Of a DNA stretch of 51,017 bases, positions 15,965-23,732 are shown piece after piece; the stretch's first letter is position 1; each line of letters opens with the position of its first letter. Under the pieces are notes generated by a model. That model worked only from the letters and a program-made list of their open reading frames with translations, was not told where the DNA came from and made no database searches. This DNA is from Acidobacteria bacterium RIFCSPLOWO2_12_FULL_66_21. GTDB taxonomy: Bacteria; Acidobacteriota; Vicinamibacteria; Vicinamibacterales; 2-12-FULL-66-21. The translations under genes were made by a program, and so were the position numbers. The DNA is taken from contig MELC01000028.1 in NCBI GenBank assembly GCA_001767455.1, positions 2,694 through 53,710 of the forward strand, read 5' to 3'.

Positions 15965-16993
15965 CTGGAAGAGCGCGAGCGCCGCACCCTGGCGCCGCAG
16001 GCGGCCAAGAGCGCCGATACGAAGGGGCGGCTCCGGCCCGAGCCGGAGGACGGCATCCGTCCGGCGTTCCAGCGGGATCGCGACCGCATCATCCACTGCA
16101 AGGCGTTCCGGCGGCTGAAACACAAGACCCAGGTGTTCTTCGCGCCCACCGGAGACCATTACCGCACGCGCCTCACGCACACGCTGGAGGTCTCCCAGAT
16201 CGCGCGCAGCATCGCGAAGGTGCTGCAGCTCAACGAGGACCTGACAGAGGCGATCGCCCTCGGCCACGACCTGGGGCACACGCCATTCGGCCACGCCGGC
16301 GAGCGGGTGCTCAACACCCTGATTCCCGGCGGCTTCAACCACTACGAGCAGAGCCTGCGAATCGTGGACGTCCTCGAGAACGAGCGCCGGGGATTGAACC
16401 TCACGTGGGAAGTCCGTGACGGCATCGCGCGGCATTCGAAGGGGCGCAACGGCATGCCGGTCGGGGCCGACGCCGGGCACCGTGCCAGCACGATCGAAGG
16501 GCAGATCGCGCGCGTGGCCGACATCATCGCGTACGTGAATCACGACATCGACGACGCGGTCCGTGCGGGACTGCTCTGCGACAAGGACCTGCCCGAGGAG
16601 CAGCTCGCCGTTCTTGGCCGATCGTCATCCGAACGCATCGGCCGGATGGTCACGGACGTCGTGGTGCAGACGCTGGAGGGCGGGCTCGCGGAGATCCGCA
16701 TGAGTGACCGCATCCTTGCGGCCACGGTTGGTCTGCGCAGCTTCCTGTTCGACGCCGTGTACGAGAACGCGCTGGCCACGGCGGAGTTCAGCAAGGCGGG
16801 CGGCATTCTCGGGGGACTGTGGGCGAAAGTGCGCGAGAGCCCCGAGGGGTTCCTGGATCACCGGACTATCGAGGAGGAGGGGCTGGACGCCGCCGCCCGG
16901 GACTTTGTTGCCGGGATGACGGATCGGTACGCCGTCAACCTCTACGAGCAGCTCTTCATACCTAAACCCTGGGTCTCTCTCAGAGGTATCTAA
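15947..16993 (+). CDS. dgt: dGTP triphosphohydrolase-like HD protein
   Basis: This encodes 348 residues. The HD-domain metal ligands are clear: RTRLTHTLEVSQIAR and GHDLGHTPFGHAGE. Upstream RIIHCKAFRRLKHKTQVF is typical of dNTPase family proteins. Such enzymes hydrolyse dNTPs to nucleoside and triphosphate, and this short form groups with the dGTPase-like type. The GTG at 15947 is the second copy of a duplicated start region. The last residues (SLRGI) and the TAA lie at the junction with the mobile element at 16999; the stop overlaps the left flanking direct repeat. Confidence 0.92.
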   Translation: MTIREQLEERERRTLAPQAAKSADTKGRLRPEPEDGIRPAFQRDRDRIIHCKAFRRLKHKTQVFFAPTGDHYRTRLTHTLEVSQIARSIAKVLQLNEDLTEAIALGHDLGHTPFGHAGERVLNTLIPGGFNHYEQSLRIVDVLENERRGLNLTWEVRDGIARHSKGRNGMPVGADAGHRASTIEGQIARVADIIAYVNHDIDDAVRAGLLCDKDLPEEQLAVLGRSSSERIGRMVTDVVVQTLEGGLAEIRMSDRILAATVGLRSFLFDAVYENALATAEFSKAGGILGGLWAKVRESPEGFLDHRTIEEEGLDAAARDFVAGMTDRYAVNLYEQLFIPKPWVSLRGI

Positions 16994-16998
16994 GCCCC

Positions 16999-17352
16999 GG
17001 GTAGTGGGTCAGTTTGGATCAGCTAAGCTAGGTATATCACTACCCGACGAGCGACACGTCCGTCAGGCCGAAGGAGAAGATCGTGAAAGATGAATGGACC
17101 AAGGTGAGTCCAAGCGACACGCTTGTGAAATTCACGTACTCGGATCTTCCGACCGGGGAAGCGTTTTTGACGGCACAGATTGCCGGCCACGAGGTCGTCT
17201 GCTCGGTCCTTTTGCCCAAGCCGGAACACCCGTTCAGTCGTGAAGGGGTTGAAAGTCACTTCGAGCACGGAACCGACTTCGGCATACGGTCTCGGACACA
17301 GCCACACTGAGCAGAGTCGTCATACAGGCCGGTTTCAAACTGACCAACTACC
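16999..17352. mobile_element. 354-bp element with terminal inverted repeats and 7-bp direct repeats
   Basis: Terminal inverted repeats GGTAGTGGGTCAGTTTGGA (17000-17018) and its counterpart (17334-17352, read inwards) match at 17 of 19 positions. The sequence AAGCCCC flanks the element on both sides (16992-16998 and 17353-17359), as expected for a target-site duplication. An extra inverted copy of the end motif, CACTACCC, lies inside at 17038-17045. Multiple end-binding sites and GGTCAGTTTG-type ends recall IS21-family termini, but no istA/istB is present. It looks like a MITE or a relic carrying one small ORF. The interior has visibly lower GC than its surroundings. Confidence 0.8.
17083..17310 (+). 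CDS. Small hypothetical protein inside the mobile element
   Basis: This encodes 75 residues from a GTG start with a good AAGGAG Shine-Dalgarno seven bases upstream. The sequence is polar and unlike any family I recognise; it has one cysteine (VVCSVLL) and a His-rich stretch near the end (ESHFEHGTDF). Third codon positions are less GC-biased than in neighbouring genes, which agrees with acquired DNA. It could be a passenger protein or a fragment. It is the only plausible gene in the 354-bp element. Confidence 0.5.
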   Translation: MKDEWTKVSPSDTLVKFTYSDLPTGEAFLTAQIAGHEVVCSVLLPKPEHPFSREGVESHFEHGTDFGIRSRTQPH

Positions 17353-17366
17353 AAGCCCCCGGGTGA

Positions 17367-17384
17367 TGGGCTACGGGTAGCCCA
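17367..17384 (+). terminator. Hairpin between the mobile element and yceD
   Basis: TGGGCTA and TAGCCCA form a 7-bp stem around CGGG. It lies just outside the element and upstream of the yceD promoter. There is no T-tract, so termination is only possible. Confidence 0.35.
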
Positions 17385-17421
17385 CGACCAGGCCCCGAGC
17401 CCGGAGCTACGAGTTTCAAGG

Positions 17422-17427
17422 TATAAT
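17422..17427 (+). promoter_or_regulatory. Consensus -10 (TATAAT) upstream of yceD-rpmF
   Basis: TATAAT stands out in GC-rich surroundings and faces yceD. No convincing -35 is seen at 16-18 bases. Transcription from here would leave a leader of about 205 bases that includes the hairpin at 17491 and the palindrome at 17553. Confidence 0.5.
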
Positions 17428-17490
17428 GACGGGTTACTGCCCGGACCGACCACGCCCCTGGGCGCGCACGGCGCGCCTGCGAGCCGGGGC

Positions 17491-17519
17491 CCCCGACGCG
17501 CGTTCTTTGCGCGTTGGGG
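17491..17519 (+). other. Strong hairpin in the yceD leader
   Basis: CCCCGACGCGC pairs with GCGCGTTGGGG (one G-T pair) around GTTCTTT. It lies within the long untranslated leader between the TATAAT at 17422 and yceD. It may be a leader RNA structure or another short palindromic repeat. The rest of 17430-17637 has no gene. Confidence 0.5.
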
Positions 17520-17552
17520 TGGGAAGGAGCGGCGCGGGGCATAGGGTCCCCG

Positions 17553-17595
17553 CCCTTCGACATGGCTCAGGGCGTGCTGAGCTCCGTCGAAGCAC
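17553..17595 (+). repeat. REP-like palindrome (CCCTTCGACANGGCTCAGGG type)
   Basis: CTTCGAC with GCTCAG on the left mirrors CTGAG and GTCGAAG on the right, giving an imperfect hairpin. The same family appears inside the second surface-protein gene at 48523-48574. This sequence type is a widespread extragenic palindrome. Confidence 0.7.
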
Positions 17596-17637
17596 GCAAG
17601 CGACCGAGCCGGGGTGTGGGCGGAGCCCCACCTGAAT

Positions 17638-18171
17638 ATGCTTCTCGACCTGAACCAGCTGCACGGGCCGCGACAGCATTTCGAGCGCACGTTTCCGCCC
17701 GCGGCGTTCGACCCGCAGGACCCGGAGTACCGGGTGGCGACGCCTGTCGAGCTGTCGATGGACGTCGTCAAATCGGGCAAGGACGTCTTCCGGGTCGCCG
17801 GGCGGGCCGTGACACGCATCGAGCTCGAATGCAGCCGCTGCGTCGAGCCCTTCGAGGTGCCGGTGGACGCGCGGTTCGAGTTGCGCTACGTGCCGCAGGC
17901 CGAAGCGGCGGGCGAAGGGGAACACGAGGTCGCGGAAGACGATCTGACGACGGCCTTTTATCGCGAGGGGACGCTGGACGTGATCGACCTGCTGCGCGAG
18001 CAGTTCCAGCTCGCGCTGCCGATGAAGCCGCTGTGCGCCGAAGGCTGCCGCGGCCTGTGCCCCGAGTGCGGGGCGAACCTGAACCGTACCCAGTGCGATT
18101 GCGCGCCGGTGTGGGAAGATCCCCGGCTTGCGCCGCTCAAAGGGCTGCTGAACCGAGAGAAGGAGAACTGA
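17638..18171 (+). CDS. YceD/DUF177 family protein
   Basis: This encodes 177 residues. Cysteines at 65 and 68 (ELECSRCVEPF) and a C-terminal cluster (CAEGCRGLCPECG, then CDC) are typical of DUF177 proteins, which are almost always encoded directly before rpmF. The family is linked to ribosomal RNA or large-subunit maturation; the molecular role is not well defined. The cysteines suggest zinc binding. ATG 17638 is chosen at the conserved MLLDLNQL; an upstream in-frame ATG at 17614 is possible. Four bases separate it from rpmF. Confidence 0.9.
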   Translation: MLLDLNQLHGPRQHFERTFPPAAFDPQDPEYRVATPVELSMDVVKSGKDVFRVAGRAVTRIELECSRCVEPFEVPVDARFELRYVPQAEAAGEGEHEVAEDDLTTAFYREGTLDVIDLLREQFQLALPMKPLCAEGCRGLCPECGANLNRTQCDCAPVWEDPRLAPLKGLLNREKEN

Positions 18172-18175
18172 TCCG

Positions 18176-18358
18176 ATGCCGAACCCAAAACGCCGCCACT
18201 CGAAGACGCGGACCGCGAAGCGCCGCACGCACGACGCGCTGCAGCCGGTTCCGACGGGCACCTGCCCGCAGTGCCGCGAGTCGAAGGCGCCGCACCAGGT
18301 GTGTCCGCACTGCGGCTACTACAAGGGCCGGCAGGTCAGGCCGGTGGAAGAGGCGTAG
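18176..18358 (+). CDS. rpmF: 50S ribosomal protein bL32
   Basis: This encodes 60 residues. The basic N-terminus MPNPKRRHSKTRTAKRR is diagnostic. Four cysteines in two CxxC pairs (CPQC and CPHC) make the zinc ribbon found in the C+ form of bL32. The gene follows yceD and precedes the fatty acid genes, the usual bacterial order. Confidence 0.98.
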   Translation: MPNPKRRHSKTRTAKRRTHDALQPVPTGTCPQCRESKAPHQVCPHCGYYKGRQVRPVEEA

Positions 18359-18361
18359 CTT

Positions 18362-18478
18362 CGCTTTCAGCTTTCAGCTTCCAGTTTCCAGCTTCCAGCT
18401 TCCGGAACCTGACACCTGGGGCAGGGGCCCGCTGCTGGCAACTGAAGGCTGGTAACTGGCGACTGGCAACAGGGAACT
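18362..18478 (+). repeat. Inverted heptamer arrays before plsX
   Basis: Left arm units (CTTTCAG, CTTCCAG) run to about 18402. A core containing CACCTGGGGCAGGGGCCC follows, and then a right arm of ACTGGTA/ACTGGCA-type units. The arms are complementary. The array ends within about 10 bases of the plsX start. Confidence 0.85.
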
Positions 18479-18482
18479 TTCT

Positions 18483-19484
18483 TTGCGCATCGCCATCGAC
18501 GCGATGGGCGGTGATGACGGCCCCGGCCGCATCATCGATGGGGCGCTCGTCGCGGCGCGGCATCTACAGATCGGGCTGCTGCTCGTCGGCGCCCGGGACG
18601 CGATCGCCCGCGAGCTCGCCCGCCACCCAGCCTCCGGCACGATAGACCTTCGCATCATCGACACTCCCGAAGCGATCGGCATGGACGAGCCCGCCGCGGC
18701 GGCGCTGCGGCGCAAGCCGCGCGCGTCGATCCGGCTGGCGGCCGAAGCCGTCCGGGACGGCGAGGCGGCCGCGGTGTTCAGCGCCGGCCACACCGGCGCC
18801 TCTGTCATGGCGGCCCACGCGGCCTTTGGTCGTCTTCCCGGCGTCGATCGCCCCGCGCTCGCGACCATCATTCCCACGCGCCGCGACCCCGCGGTTTTGC
18901 TCGACTCGGGCGCGACGGTGGAGTGTCGGCCCCAGCACCTCGTCCAGTTCGCGGTCATGGGATCCGCGTACGCCCGCGTCGCGCTTGGCTGCCGCGCCCC
19001 GCGCGTCGGCCTCCTGTCGGTCGGCGAGGAGGAAAGCAAGGGCAACGATCTCACGCGCGAGGCCCACCAGCTTCTCAAATCCGCACCCATCACGTTTGTC
19101 GGCAACATCGAAGGGCGCGACGTGTACGCCGGCGAGGCGGACGTGATCGTCTGCGACGGGTTCACCGGGAACGTGACGTTGAAGATCAGCGAGGGACTCG
19201 TCGAGACCGTGGAGCGGCTGCTGCACGACGAATTGTCCGCGACGTTCGGCACGCGCGTGGGGTATCTTCTGTCGCGGCAGGCCTTCCGCCGGTTCCGCAA
19301 GCGGATGGACTACGCGGAGTACGGCGGCGCCCCCCTCGTCGGCCTCAACGGCCTGTGCGTCGTCGGCCACGGCCGCTCGTCGGCGAAAGCGGTCCGCAAC
19401 GGCGTCGCGATGGCCGCGCGGATCGCGCAGGACGGCCTGCTCGAAAAGCTCGCCCACGAGGTCGCGGCGGTGAGCCACGGGTAG
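18483..19484 (+). CDS. plsX: Phosphate acyltransferase PlsX
   Basis: This encodes 333 residues. The opening MRIAIDAMGGDDGP is the family signature. Conserved SAGHTGASVMAA and VCDGFTGNVTLKISEGLVE follow. PlsX makes acyl-phosphate from acyl-ACP for glycerol-3-phosphate acylation, at the inner face of the membrane. The start is TTG after a heptamer array. In many genomes fabH follows plsX; here fabD comes next. Confidence 0.96.
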   Translation: MRIAIDAMGGDDGPGRIIDGALVAARHLQIGLLLVGARDAIARELARHPASGTIDLRIIDTPEAIGMDEPAAAALRRKPRASIRLAAEAVRDGEAAAVFSAGHTGASVMAAHAAFGRLPGVDRPALATIIPTRRDPAVLLDSGATVECRPQHLVQFAVMGSAYARVALGCRAPRVGLLSVGEEESKGNDLTREAHQLLKSAPITFVGNIEGRDVYAGEADVIVCDGFTGNVTLKISEGLVETVERLLHDELSATFGTRVGYLLSRQAFRRFRKRMDYAEYGGAPLVGLNGLCVVGHGRSSAKAVRNGVAMAARIAQDGLLEKLAHEVAAVSHG

Positions 19485-19485
19485 C

Positions 19486-19531
19486 GACTTTGACTTCGAC
19501 TTCGACTCTCGACTAACGACTATCGACTACC
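19486..19531 (+). repeat. Short GACTTCG/GACTATC array before fabD
   Basis: This run of six- and seven-base units based on CGACT (GACTTC, GACTCTC, GACTAAC, GACTATC) fills the whole gap and ends at the fabD ATG. It is a small variant of the heptamer arrays elsewhere. Confidence 0.75.
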
Positions 19532-20476
19532 ATGATCGCATTTGTATTTCCCGGACAGGGCGCGCAGAAAGTCGGCATGGGAAAATCGCTCGCGGAGCGG
19601 TTCTCGATCTGCCGCGACACGTTTGCCGAGGCGGACGAGGCGCTCGGCGAGTCGCTGAGCACGCTGTGCTTCGAAGGGCCGGAGGACCGTCTCCAGCTCA
19701 CCGAGAACACGCAGCCGGCGATCCTGGCGACCAGCGTGGCCGTGTGCCGGCTCGTGGAATCACGGGGCATCACGGCACAGAGCGCGGCCGGTCACAGTCT
19801 CGGCGAGTATTCTGCGCACGTGGCCGCCGGTACGATATCCTTCGCGGATGCGTTGCGGACGGTGAGGCGCCGCGGGCAGTACATGCAGCAGGCGGTGCCG
19901 GTCGGGGTCGGTGCGATGGCCGCGATTCTCGGCCTGGATGCCCTCGGCGTGGGGCGCGCGTGCGAGCAGGCGGCCGCGGAGCTGCCGGGCCAGGTCGTGT
20001 CGCCGGCGAACCTGAACGCGCCCGGGCAGGTCGTGATAGCCGGGCACGCGCAGGCCGTGGCGCTCGCGGGCGAGAAGGCGAAGGCGCTCGGCGCCAAACG
20101 CGCCATCGCGCTGGCTGTGAGCGCACCCTTCCACTGCGCGCTGATGAAGCCGGCAGAGGAGCGCCTCGCGCCGGATCTGCGCGGTCTGGCGGTACGCGAC
20201 CCGGCCGTCCCGGTCGTCGCCAACGTGGACGCCGAACCGAAACGGACGGCGTCGGACTCGGTCGATGCCCTGGTGCGGCAGGTCTCGTCGCCCGTGCGAT
20301 GGGAGGACGTCGTCAGGCGGCTCATCGCGGACGGCGCGCGGACGTTCGTGGAGCTCGGGCCCGGGAGCGTCCTTGCGGGGCTGATCAAGAAGATCGACCG
20401 CACGGTCGCGGTGATGAGCGTCGAGGACGCGAAGGGTGTGGCCGCGCTCGATGCGCTCGGCCGCGACCCGTCTTGA
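19532..20476 (+). CDS. fabD: Malonyl-CoA:ACP transacylase FabD
   Basis: This encodes 314 residues. The N-terminal IAFVFPGQGAQKVGMG is followed by the nucleophile motif AGHSLGEYSA (Ser89) and the downstream catalytic His in APFHCALM. The oxyanion Gln lies in FPGQGAQ. FabD loads malonate onto ACP for chain extension. It lies between plsX and fabG. The gap to fabG is 41 bases with no clear signal. Confidence 0.96.
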   Translation: MIAFVFPGQGAQKVGMGKSLAERFSICRDTFAEADEALGESLSTLCFEGPEDRLQLTENTQPAILATSVAVCRLVESRGITAQSAAGHSLGEYSAHVAAGTISFADALRTVRRRGQYMQQAVPVGVGAMAAILGLDALGVGRACEQAAAELPGQVVSPANLNAPGQVVIAGHAQAVALAGEKAKALGAKRAIALAVSAPFHCALMKPAEERLAPDLRGLAVRDPAVPVVANVDAEPKRTASDSVDALVRQVSSPVRWEDVVRRLIADGARTFVELGPGSVLAGLIKKIDRTVAVMSVEDAKGVAALDALGRDPS

Positions 20477-20517
20477 TTGGGGACGCTCGCGGCGAACGAC
20501 CCGCGAGAGCTGAGAGT

Positions 20518-21258
20518 ATGATTGATCTTTCGGGGCGCGTGGCCATCGTGACGGGTGCGTCCAGAGGCATCGGACGCGCGATTGCGATCGGGCTCGCCGC
20601 GCAGGGGGCGCACGTCGTGGCGGCCGCGCGCGAGGATCACGCCGACGAGGTCGCGCGGGAAATCGGGGCGGCCGGACGGAAGGCCGAGGCGGCCGCGCTC
20701 GACGTCACGGCGCCGGGCGGCGCCGACGCCATCGTGGCCCGGACGATCGAGCGCCACGGCCGGATAGACATCCTGGTGAACAATGCCGGGATCGCGCGCG
20801 ACCAGTTGATGCTGCGCATGAAGCGCGAGGACTGGGACGCGGTCATCGCGACGAACCTGACGGCGGCGTTCGCGCTGACGCAGGCGGCGCTCAAGCCGAT
20901 GATCCGCCAGCGTTTCGGGCGGATCGTCTGCATCAGCTCGGTCGTGGGGCAGAGCGGCAACGCCGGGCAGGCGAACTACGCCGCGTCGAAGGCCGGGTTG
21001 ATCGGGTTCGCCAAGGCGGTGGCGCTCGAGGTCGCCTCGCGCGGCATCACCGTCAACGTCGTCGCGCCGGGGCTCGTCGAGACGGACATGACGCGCGCGG
21101 TGACCGGCAAGGCGCGCGACGAGTGGGCCGCGAAGATTCCGCTGCGGAGGCTGGGCACGCCGGACGACATCGCCGCGGCGGTCTGCTTTCTCGCGTCGGA
21201 CGAGGCGTCGTATATTACGGGGCAGACTCTCGCCGTGAACGGCGGGATGTACATGTAG
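20518..21258 (+). CDS. fabG: 3-oxoacyl-ACP reductase FabG
   Basis: This encodes 246 residues. It has the SDR cofactor motif TGASRGIGRAIA, the NNAG motif, and the catalytic Ser141, Tyr154 and Lys158 (YAASK). The C-terminal APGLVETDMT is typical of FabG. It reduces 3-oxoacyl-ACP with NADPH in each elongation cycle. ATG 20518 is set by the standard N-terminus MIDLSGRVAIVTG. Confidence 0.95.
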   Translation: MIDLSGRVAIVTGASRGIGRAIAIGLAAQGAHVVAAAREDHADEVAREIGAAGRKAEAAALDVTAPGGADAIVARTIERHGRIDILVNNAGIARDQLMLRMKREDWDAVIATNLTAAFALTQAALKPMIRQRFGRIVCISSVVGQSGNAGQANYAASKAGLIGFAKAVALEVASRGITVNVVAPGLVETDMTRAVTGKARDEWAAKIPLRRLGTPDDIAAAVCFLASDEASYITGQTLAVNGGMYM

Positions 21259-21261
21259 TGT

Positions 21262-21282
21262 CGGGATCGAGTGACGATCCCG
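21262..21282 (+). other. Intercistronic hairpin between fabG and acpP
   Basis: CGGGATCG and CGATCCCG form a perfect 8-bp stem with loop AGTGA. It is followed at once by the strong AGGAGG of acpP. It could stabilise or process the mRNA so that acpP, which is needed in excess, is expressed more than fabG. Confidence 0.55.
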
Positions 21283-21296
21283 CGTAGGAGGATTGA

Positions 21297-21536
21297 ATGG
21301 CCGTCGCTGACAAGGTGAAGAGCATCATCGTGGAGCAGCTCGGGGTGGACGAAGAAGAAGTCACGCCGGATGCGTCGTTCGTCGACGACCTCGGGGCCGA
21401 TTCGCTCGACACCGTGGAGCTGGTCATGGCGTTCGAGGAGGAGTTCGGGATCGAGATTCCCGACGACGACGCCGAGAAGATCACCCGCGTGAAGGAAGCG
21501 ATCGAGTACATCGAGTCCCATTCGAAAAAGAAGTAG
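21297..21536 (+). CDS. acpP: Acyl carrier protein
   Basis: This encodes 79 residues, acidic. The phosphopantetheine site is Ser36 in [18 protein letters not shown]. It has the best ribosome-binding site in the window, TAGGAGGATTGA before ATG, as expected for an abundant protein. It carries growing acyl chains to FabD, FabG, FabF, PlsX and the FabZ-LpxA fusion. Confidence 0.98.
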   Translation: MAVADKVKSIIVEQLGVDEEEVTPDASFVDDLGADSLDTVELVMAFEEEFGIEIPDDDAEKITRVKEAIEYIESHSKKK

Positions 21537-21537
21537 C

Positions 21538-21555
21538 GCAGCCCTTCAGGGCTGC
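21538..21555 (+). other. Hairpin after acpP (CCTTCAGG type)
   Basis: GCAGCCC and GGGCTGC form a 7-bp stem around TTCA. It has the same loop and core, CCTTCAGG, as the hairpin at 1327. It may act as an mRNA 3' stabiliser or a weak terminator between acpP and fabF. Confidence 0.5.
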
Positions 21556-21580
21556 CTGATCGACCACCAACGGAGGCTTT

Positions 21581-22822
21581 TTGAGCAGGCGAGTCGTCGT
21601 GACGGGCGTCGGCCTCGTGTCGCCGCTCGGCATAGGGACCGAGGCGAACTGGGAGGCGCTTTGCGCGGGACGAAGCGGCATCGGGCCGATTACGCGGTTC
21701 GACGCGACGCTGTTTTCCGCGCGCATCGCGGGCGAAGTGAAGAACTTCGACCCGCTCCAGTTCATCGACAAGAAAGACGTCAAGAAGATGGACGTCTTCA
21801 TCCAGCTCGCGATCGCCGCGTCGCAGTTCGCGATCGACGACGCAGGACTGACCATCGGTCCGGAGCTTTCGACGAGGACCGGCGTCTTCATCGCGTCGGG
21901 CATCGGCGGGTTCAGCACCATCGAGCGCGAGCACAAGGCGCTGATGGAAGGGGGCCCTCGGCGCATCTCCCCGTTCTTCATCCCCGCATCGATCATCAAT
22001 CTCGCCGCCGGGCAGGTGTCGATCCGGTTCGGCGCGAAGGGGCCGAATTCCGCCCCCTGCACCGCGTGCTCCGCCTCGGCGCACGCGATCGGGGACGCGT
22101 ACGAGGTGATCCGGCGCAACGACGCCGACGTGATGATCGCGGGCGGGTCCGAAGCGGCGATTACGCCGATGGGCGTGGGCGGCTTTGCCGCCATGCGCGC
22201 GCTGTCGACGCGCAACGACGAGCCCGAACGCGCGAGCCGGCCGTTCGAGAAGAACCGTGACGGGTTCGTGATGGGCGAGGGATCCGGGGTCGTCATCCTC
22301 GAGGAGCTGGAGTTCGCGCGGCGCCGCGGCGCGCCCATCTACGCGGAGCTCGTGGGCTACGGCCAGTCCGCCGACGCGTTTCACATCACCGCCCCCTCGG
22401 AAGACGGCGACGGCGGGGTGCGCGTCATGCAGCTCGCGCTGCAGGACGCCGGCATCACGCCCGCGCAGGTGGATTACATCAATGCGCACGGCACGTCCAC
22501 GCCGTTCAACGACAGGCTCGAGACGCTGGCGATCAAGCGGCTGTTCGGCGAGGCCGCGCGCACGGTGGCGATCTCGTCCACCAAGTCGATGACCGGTCAC
22601 CTGCTCGGCGCCGCCGGCGGACTGGAAGCGGGCATCACCTCGCTGGCGATCCGCCACCAGATGATTCCGCCGACCATCAACTACGATACGCCCGATCCGG
22701 AATGCGACCTCGACTACGTGCCGAACACGAAGCGCGCCGCAACGATCGAGTACGCGCTGTCGAACTCGTTCGGGTTCGGCGGCACGAATGGCGCGCTGTT
22801 GTTCAAGAGGTACGAAGAATAG
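21581..22822 (+). CDS. fabF: 3-oxoacyl-ACP synthase II FabF
   Basis: This encodes 413 residues. The thiolase-fold catalytic triad is Cys163 ([11 protein letters not shown]), His in [11 protein letters not shown] and His in [12 protein letters not shown]. FabF condenses malonyl-ACP with acyl-ACP. The start is TTG, with GGAGG upstream. It closes the fab cluster. Confidence 0.96.
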   Translation: MSRRVVVTGVGLVSPLGIGTEANWEALCAGRSGIGPITRFDATLFSARIAGEVKNFDPLQFIDKKDVKKMDVFIQLAIAASQFAIDDAGLTIGPELSTRTGVFIASGIGGFSTIEREHKALMEGGPRRISPFFIPASIINLAAGQVSIRFGAKGPNSAPCTACSASAHAIGDAYEVIRRNDADVMIAGGSEAAITPMGVGGFAAMRALSTRNDEPERASRPFEKNRDGFVMGEGSGVVILEELEFARRRGAPIYAELVGYGQSADAFHITAPSEDGDGGVRVMQLALQDAGITPAQVDYINAHGTSTPFNDRLETLAIKRLFGEAARTVAISSTKSMTGHLLGAAGGLEAGITSLAIRHQMIPPTINYDTPDPECDLDYVPNTKRAATIEYALSNSFGFGGTNGALLFKRYEE

Positions 22823-22960
22823 TTTCCAGTCTCCAGCTTCCAGCTTCCAGCTTCCAGCTGAGAACGCCTCGGAGCGGTGCCAGCCACGCCGGGAGCTGGC
22901 AACTGGAAGCTGGAAGCTGGAAGCTGGAGACTGGAGACTGGAAGCTGGAGACTGGAAGCT
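22823..22960 (+). repeat. Inverted heptamer arrays before etfB
   Basis: A left arm of CTTCCAG units and a right arm of CTGGAAG/CTGGAGA units flank a core of about 40 bases (GAGAACGCCTCGGAGCGG and onwards). It is the cleanest example of the inverted arrangement and ends four bases before the etfB ATG. Confidence 0.9.
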
Positions 22961-22964
22961 TTTC

Positions 22965-23732
22965 ATGAAAATAGCCGTCTGCGTCAAACAGGTCGTGACG
23001 CGCGGGTGGCCGCTGCGCGTCAACGACGCCAAGACCTGGATTCGCGACCAGGACGCCAGTTTCGAGCTGAACGAGCCGGACGCCTACGCGCTCGAAGAGG
23101 CGCTGCGCCTGAAGGAGAAGCAGGGGGGCGAGGTCGTCGTCTGCTCGGCCGGTCCTGCCCGGGCGTCGCAGGTGATCCGCGAGGCGCTGGCGCGCGGCGC
23201 GGACCGCGCCATCCACGTCGAGTCCGACGCGCTCGCGTCGGCTGACGCGTTCACCATCGCAGAGGCGCTTGCCGGCGCGGTTCGCGACGAGCACTTCGAT
23301 CTCGTGCTGACCGGCCTGCAGTCCGACGACCAGGGCTTCGGCCAGGTCGGCGTCGTCCTCGCCGAGAAGCTCGGCATGCCGCACGCGACCATCATCATGG
23401 AAGTCCAGGTCGTCGATTCGGGACTTCGTGTGAAGCGGGAGCTGGAGGGCGGATGGTTCCAGTGGATGGCCCTGCCGCTGCCGGCGCTGCTCACGATCCA
23501 GAGCGGCATCAACCAGCTCCGCTACGCGACGCTGAAAGGGATCATGGCCGCGAAGAAGAAGGAGATCCGCAAAGCGGCCCCCGGCTCGGGCGGCGAGGGA
23601 GCCACGCGGATCGCGGGCGTGTATTTCCCCGAGAAGGGGAAGAAGACGCAGATGATTCCGGGCTCGGCGGCCGAAGCCGCCAAGGAGCTGGTCAAGCGCC
23701 TTCGTGAAGAGGCCAGGGTGATCGAGTCATGA
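22965..23732 (+). CDS. etfB: Electron transfer flavoprotein subunit beta
   Basis: This encodes 255 residues. MKIAVCVKQV is the typical opening, and LTGLQSDDQGFGQVG and the C-terminal region match EtfB. With EtfA it forms a heterodimer that takes electrons from acyl-CoA and other dehydrogenases. ATG 22965 matches the family start; the longer open frame is repeat-derived. The stop overlaps the etfA start (ATGATG). Confidence 0.95.
   Translation: MKIAVCVKQVVTRGWPLRVNDAKTWIRDQDASFELNEPDAYALEEALRLKEKQGGEVVVCSAGPARASQVIREALARGADRAIHVESDALASADAFTIAEALAGAVRDEHFDLVLTGLQSDDQGFGQVGVVLAEKLGMPHATIIMEVQVVDSGLRVKRELEGGWFQWMALPLPALLTIQSGINQLRYATLKGIMAAKKKEIRKAAPGSGGEGATRIAGVYFPEKGKKTQMIPGSAAEAAKELVKRLREEARVIES

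Noticed and set aside
15925-16419. ORF beginning at the first duplicated GTG before dgt
   Set aside because: It is out of frame with the HD protein and gives Arg/Pro-rich nonsense; it exists only because of the 22-bp duplication.
17514-18455. Long plus-strand frame across yceD and rpmF
   Set aside because: It overlaps two recognised genes in another frame and has Arg/Ala-rich content.
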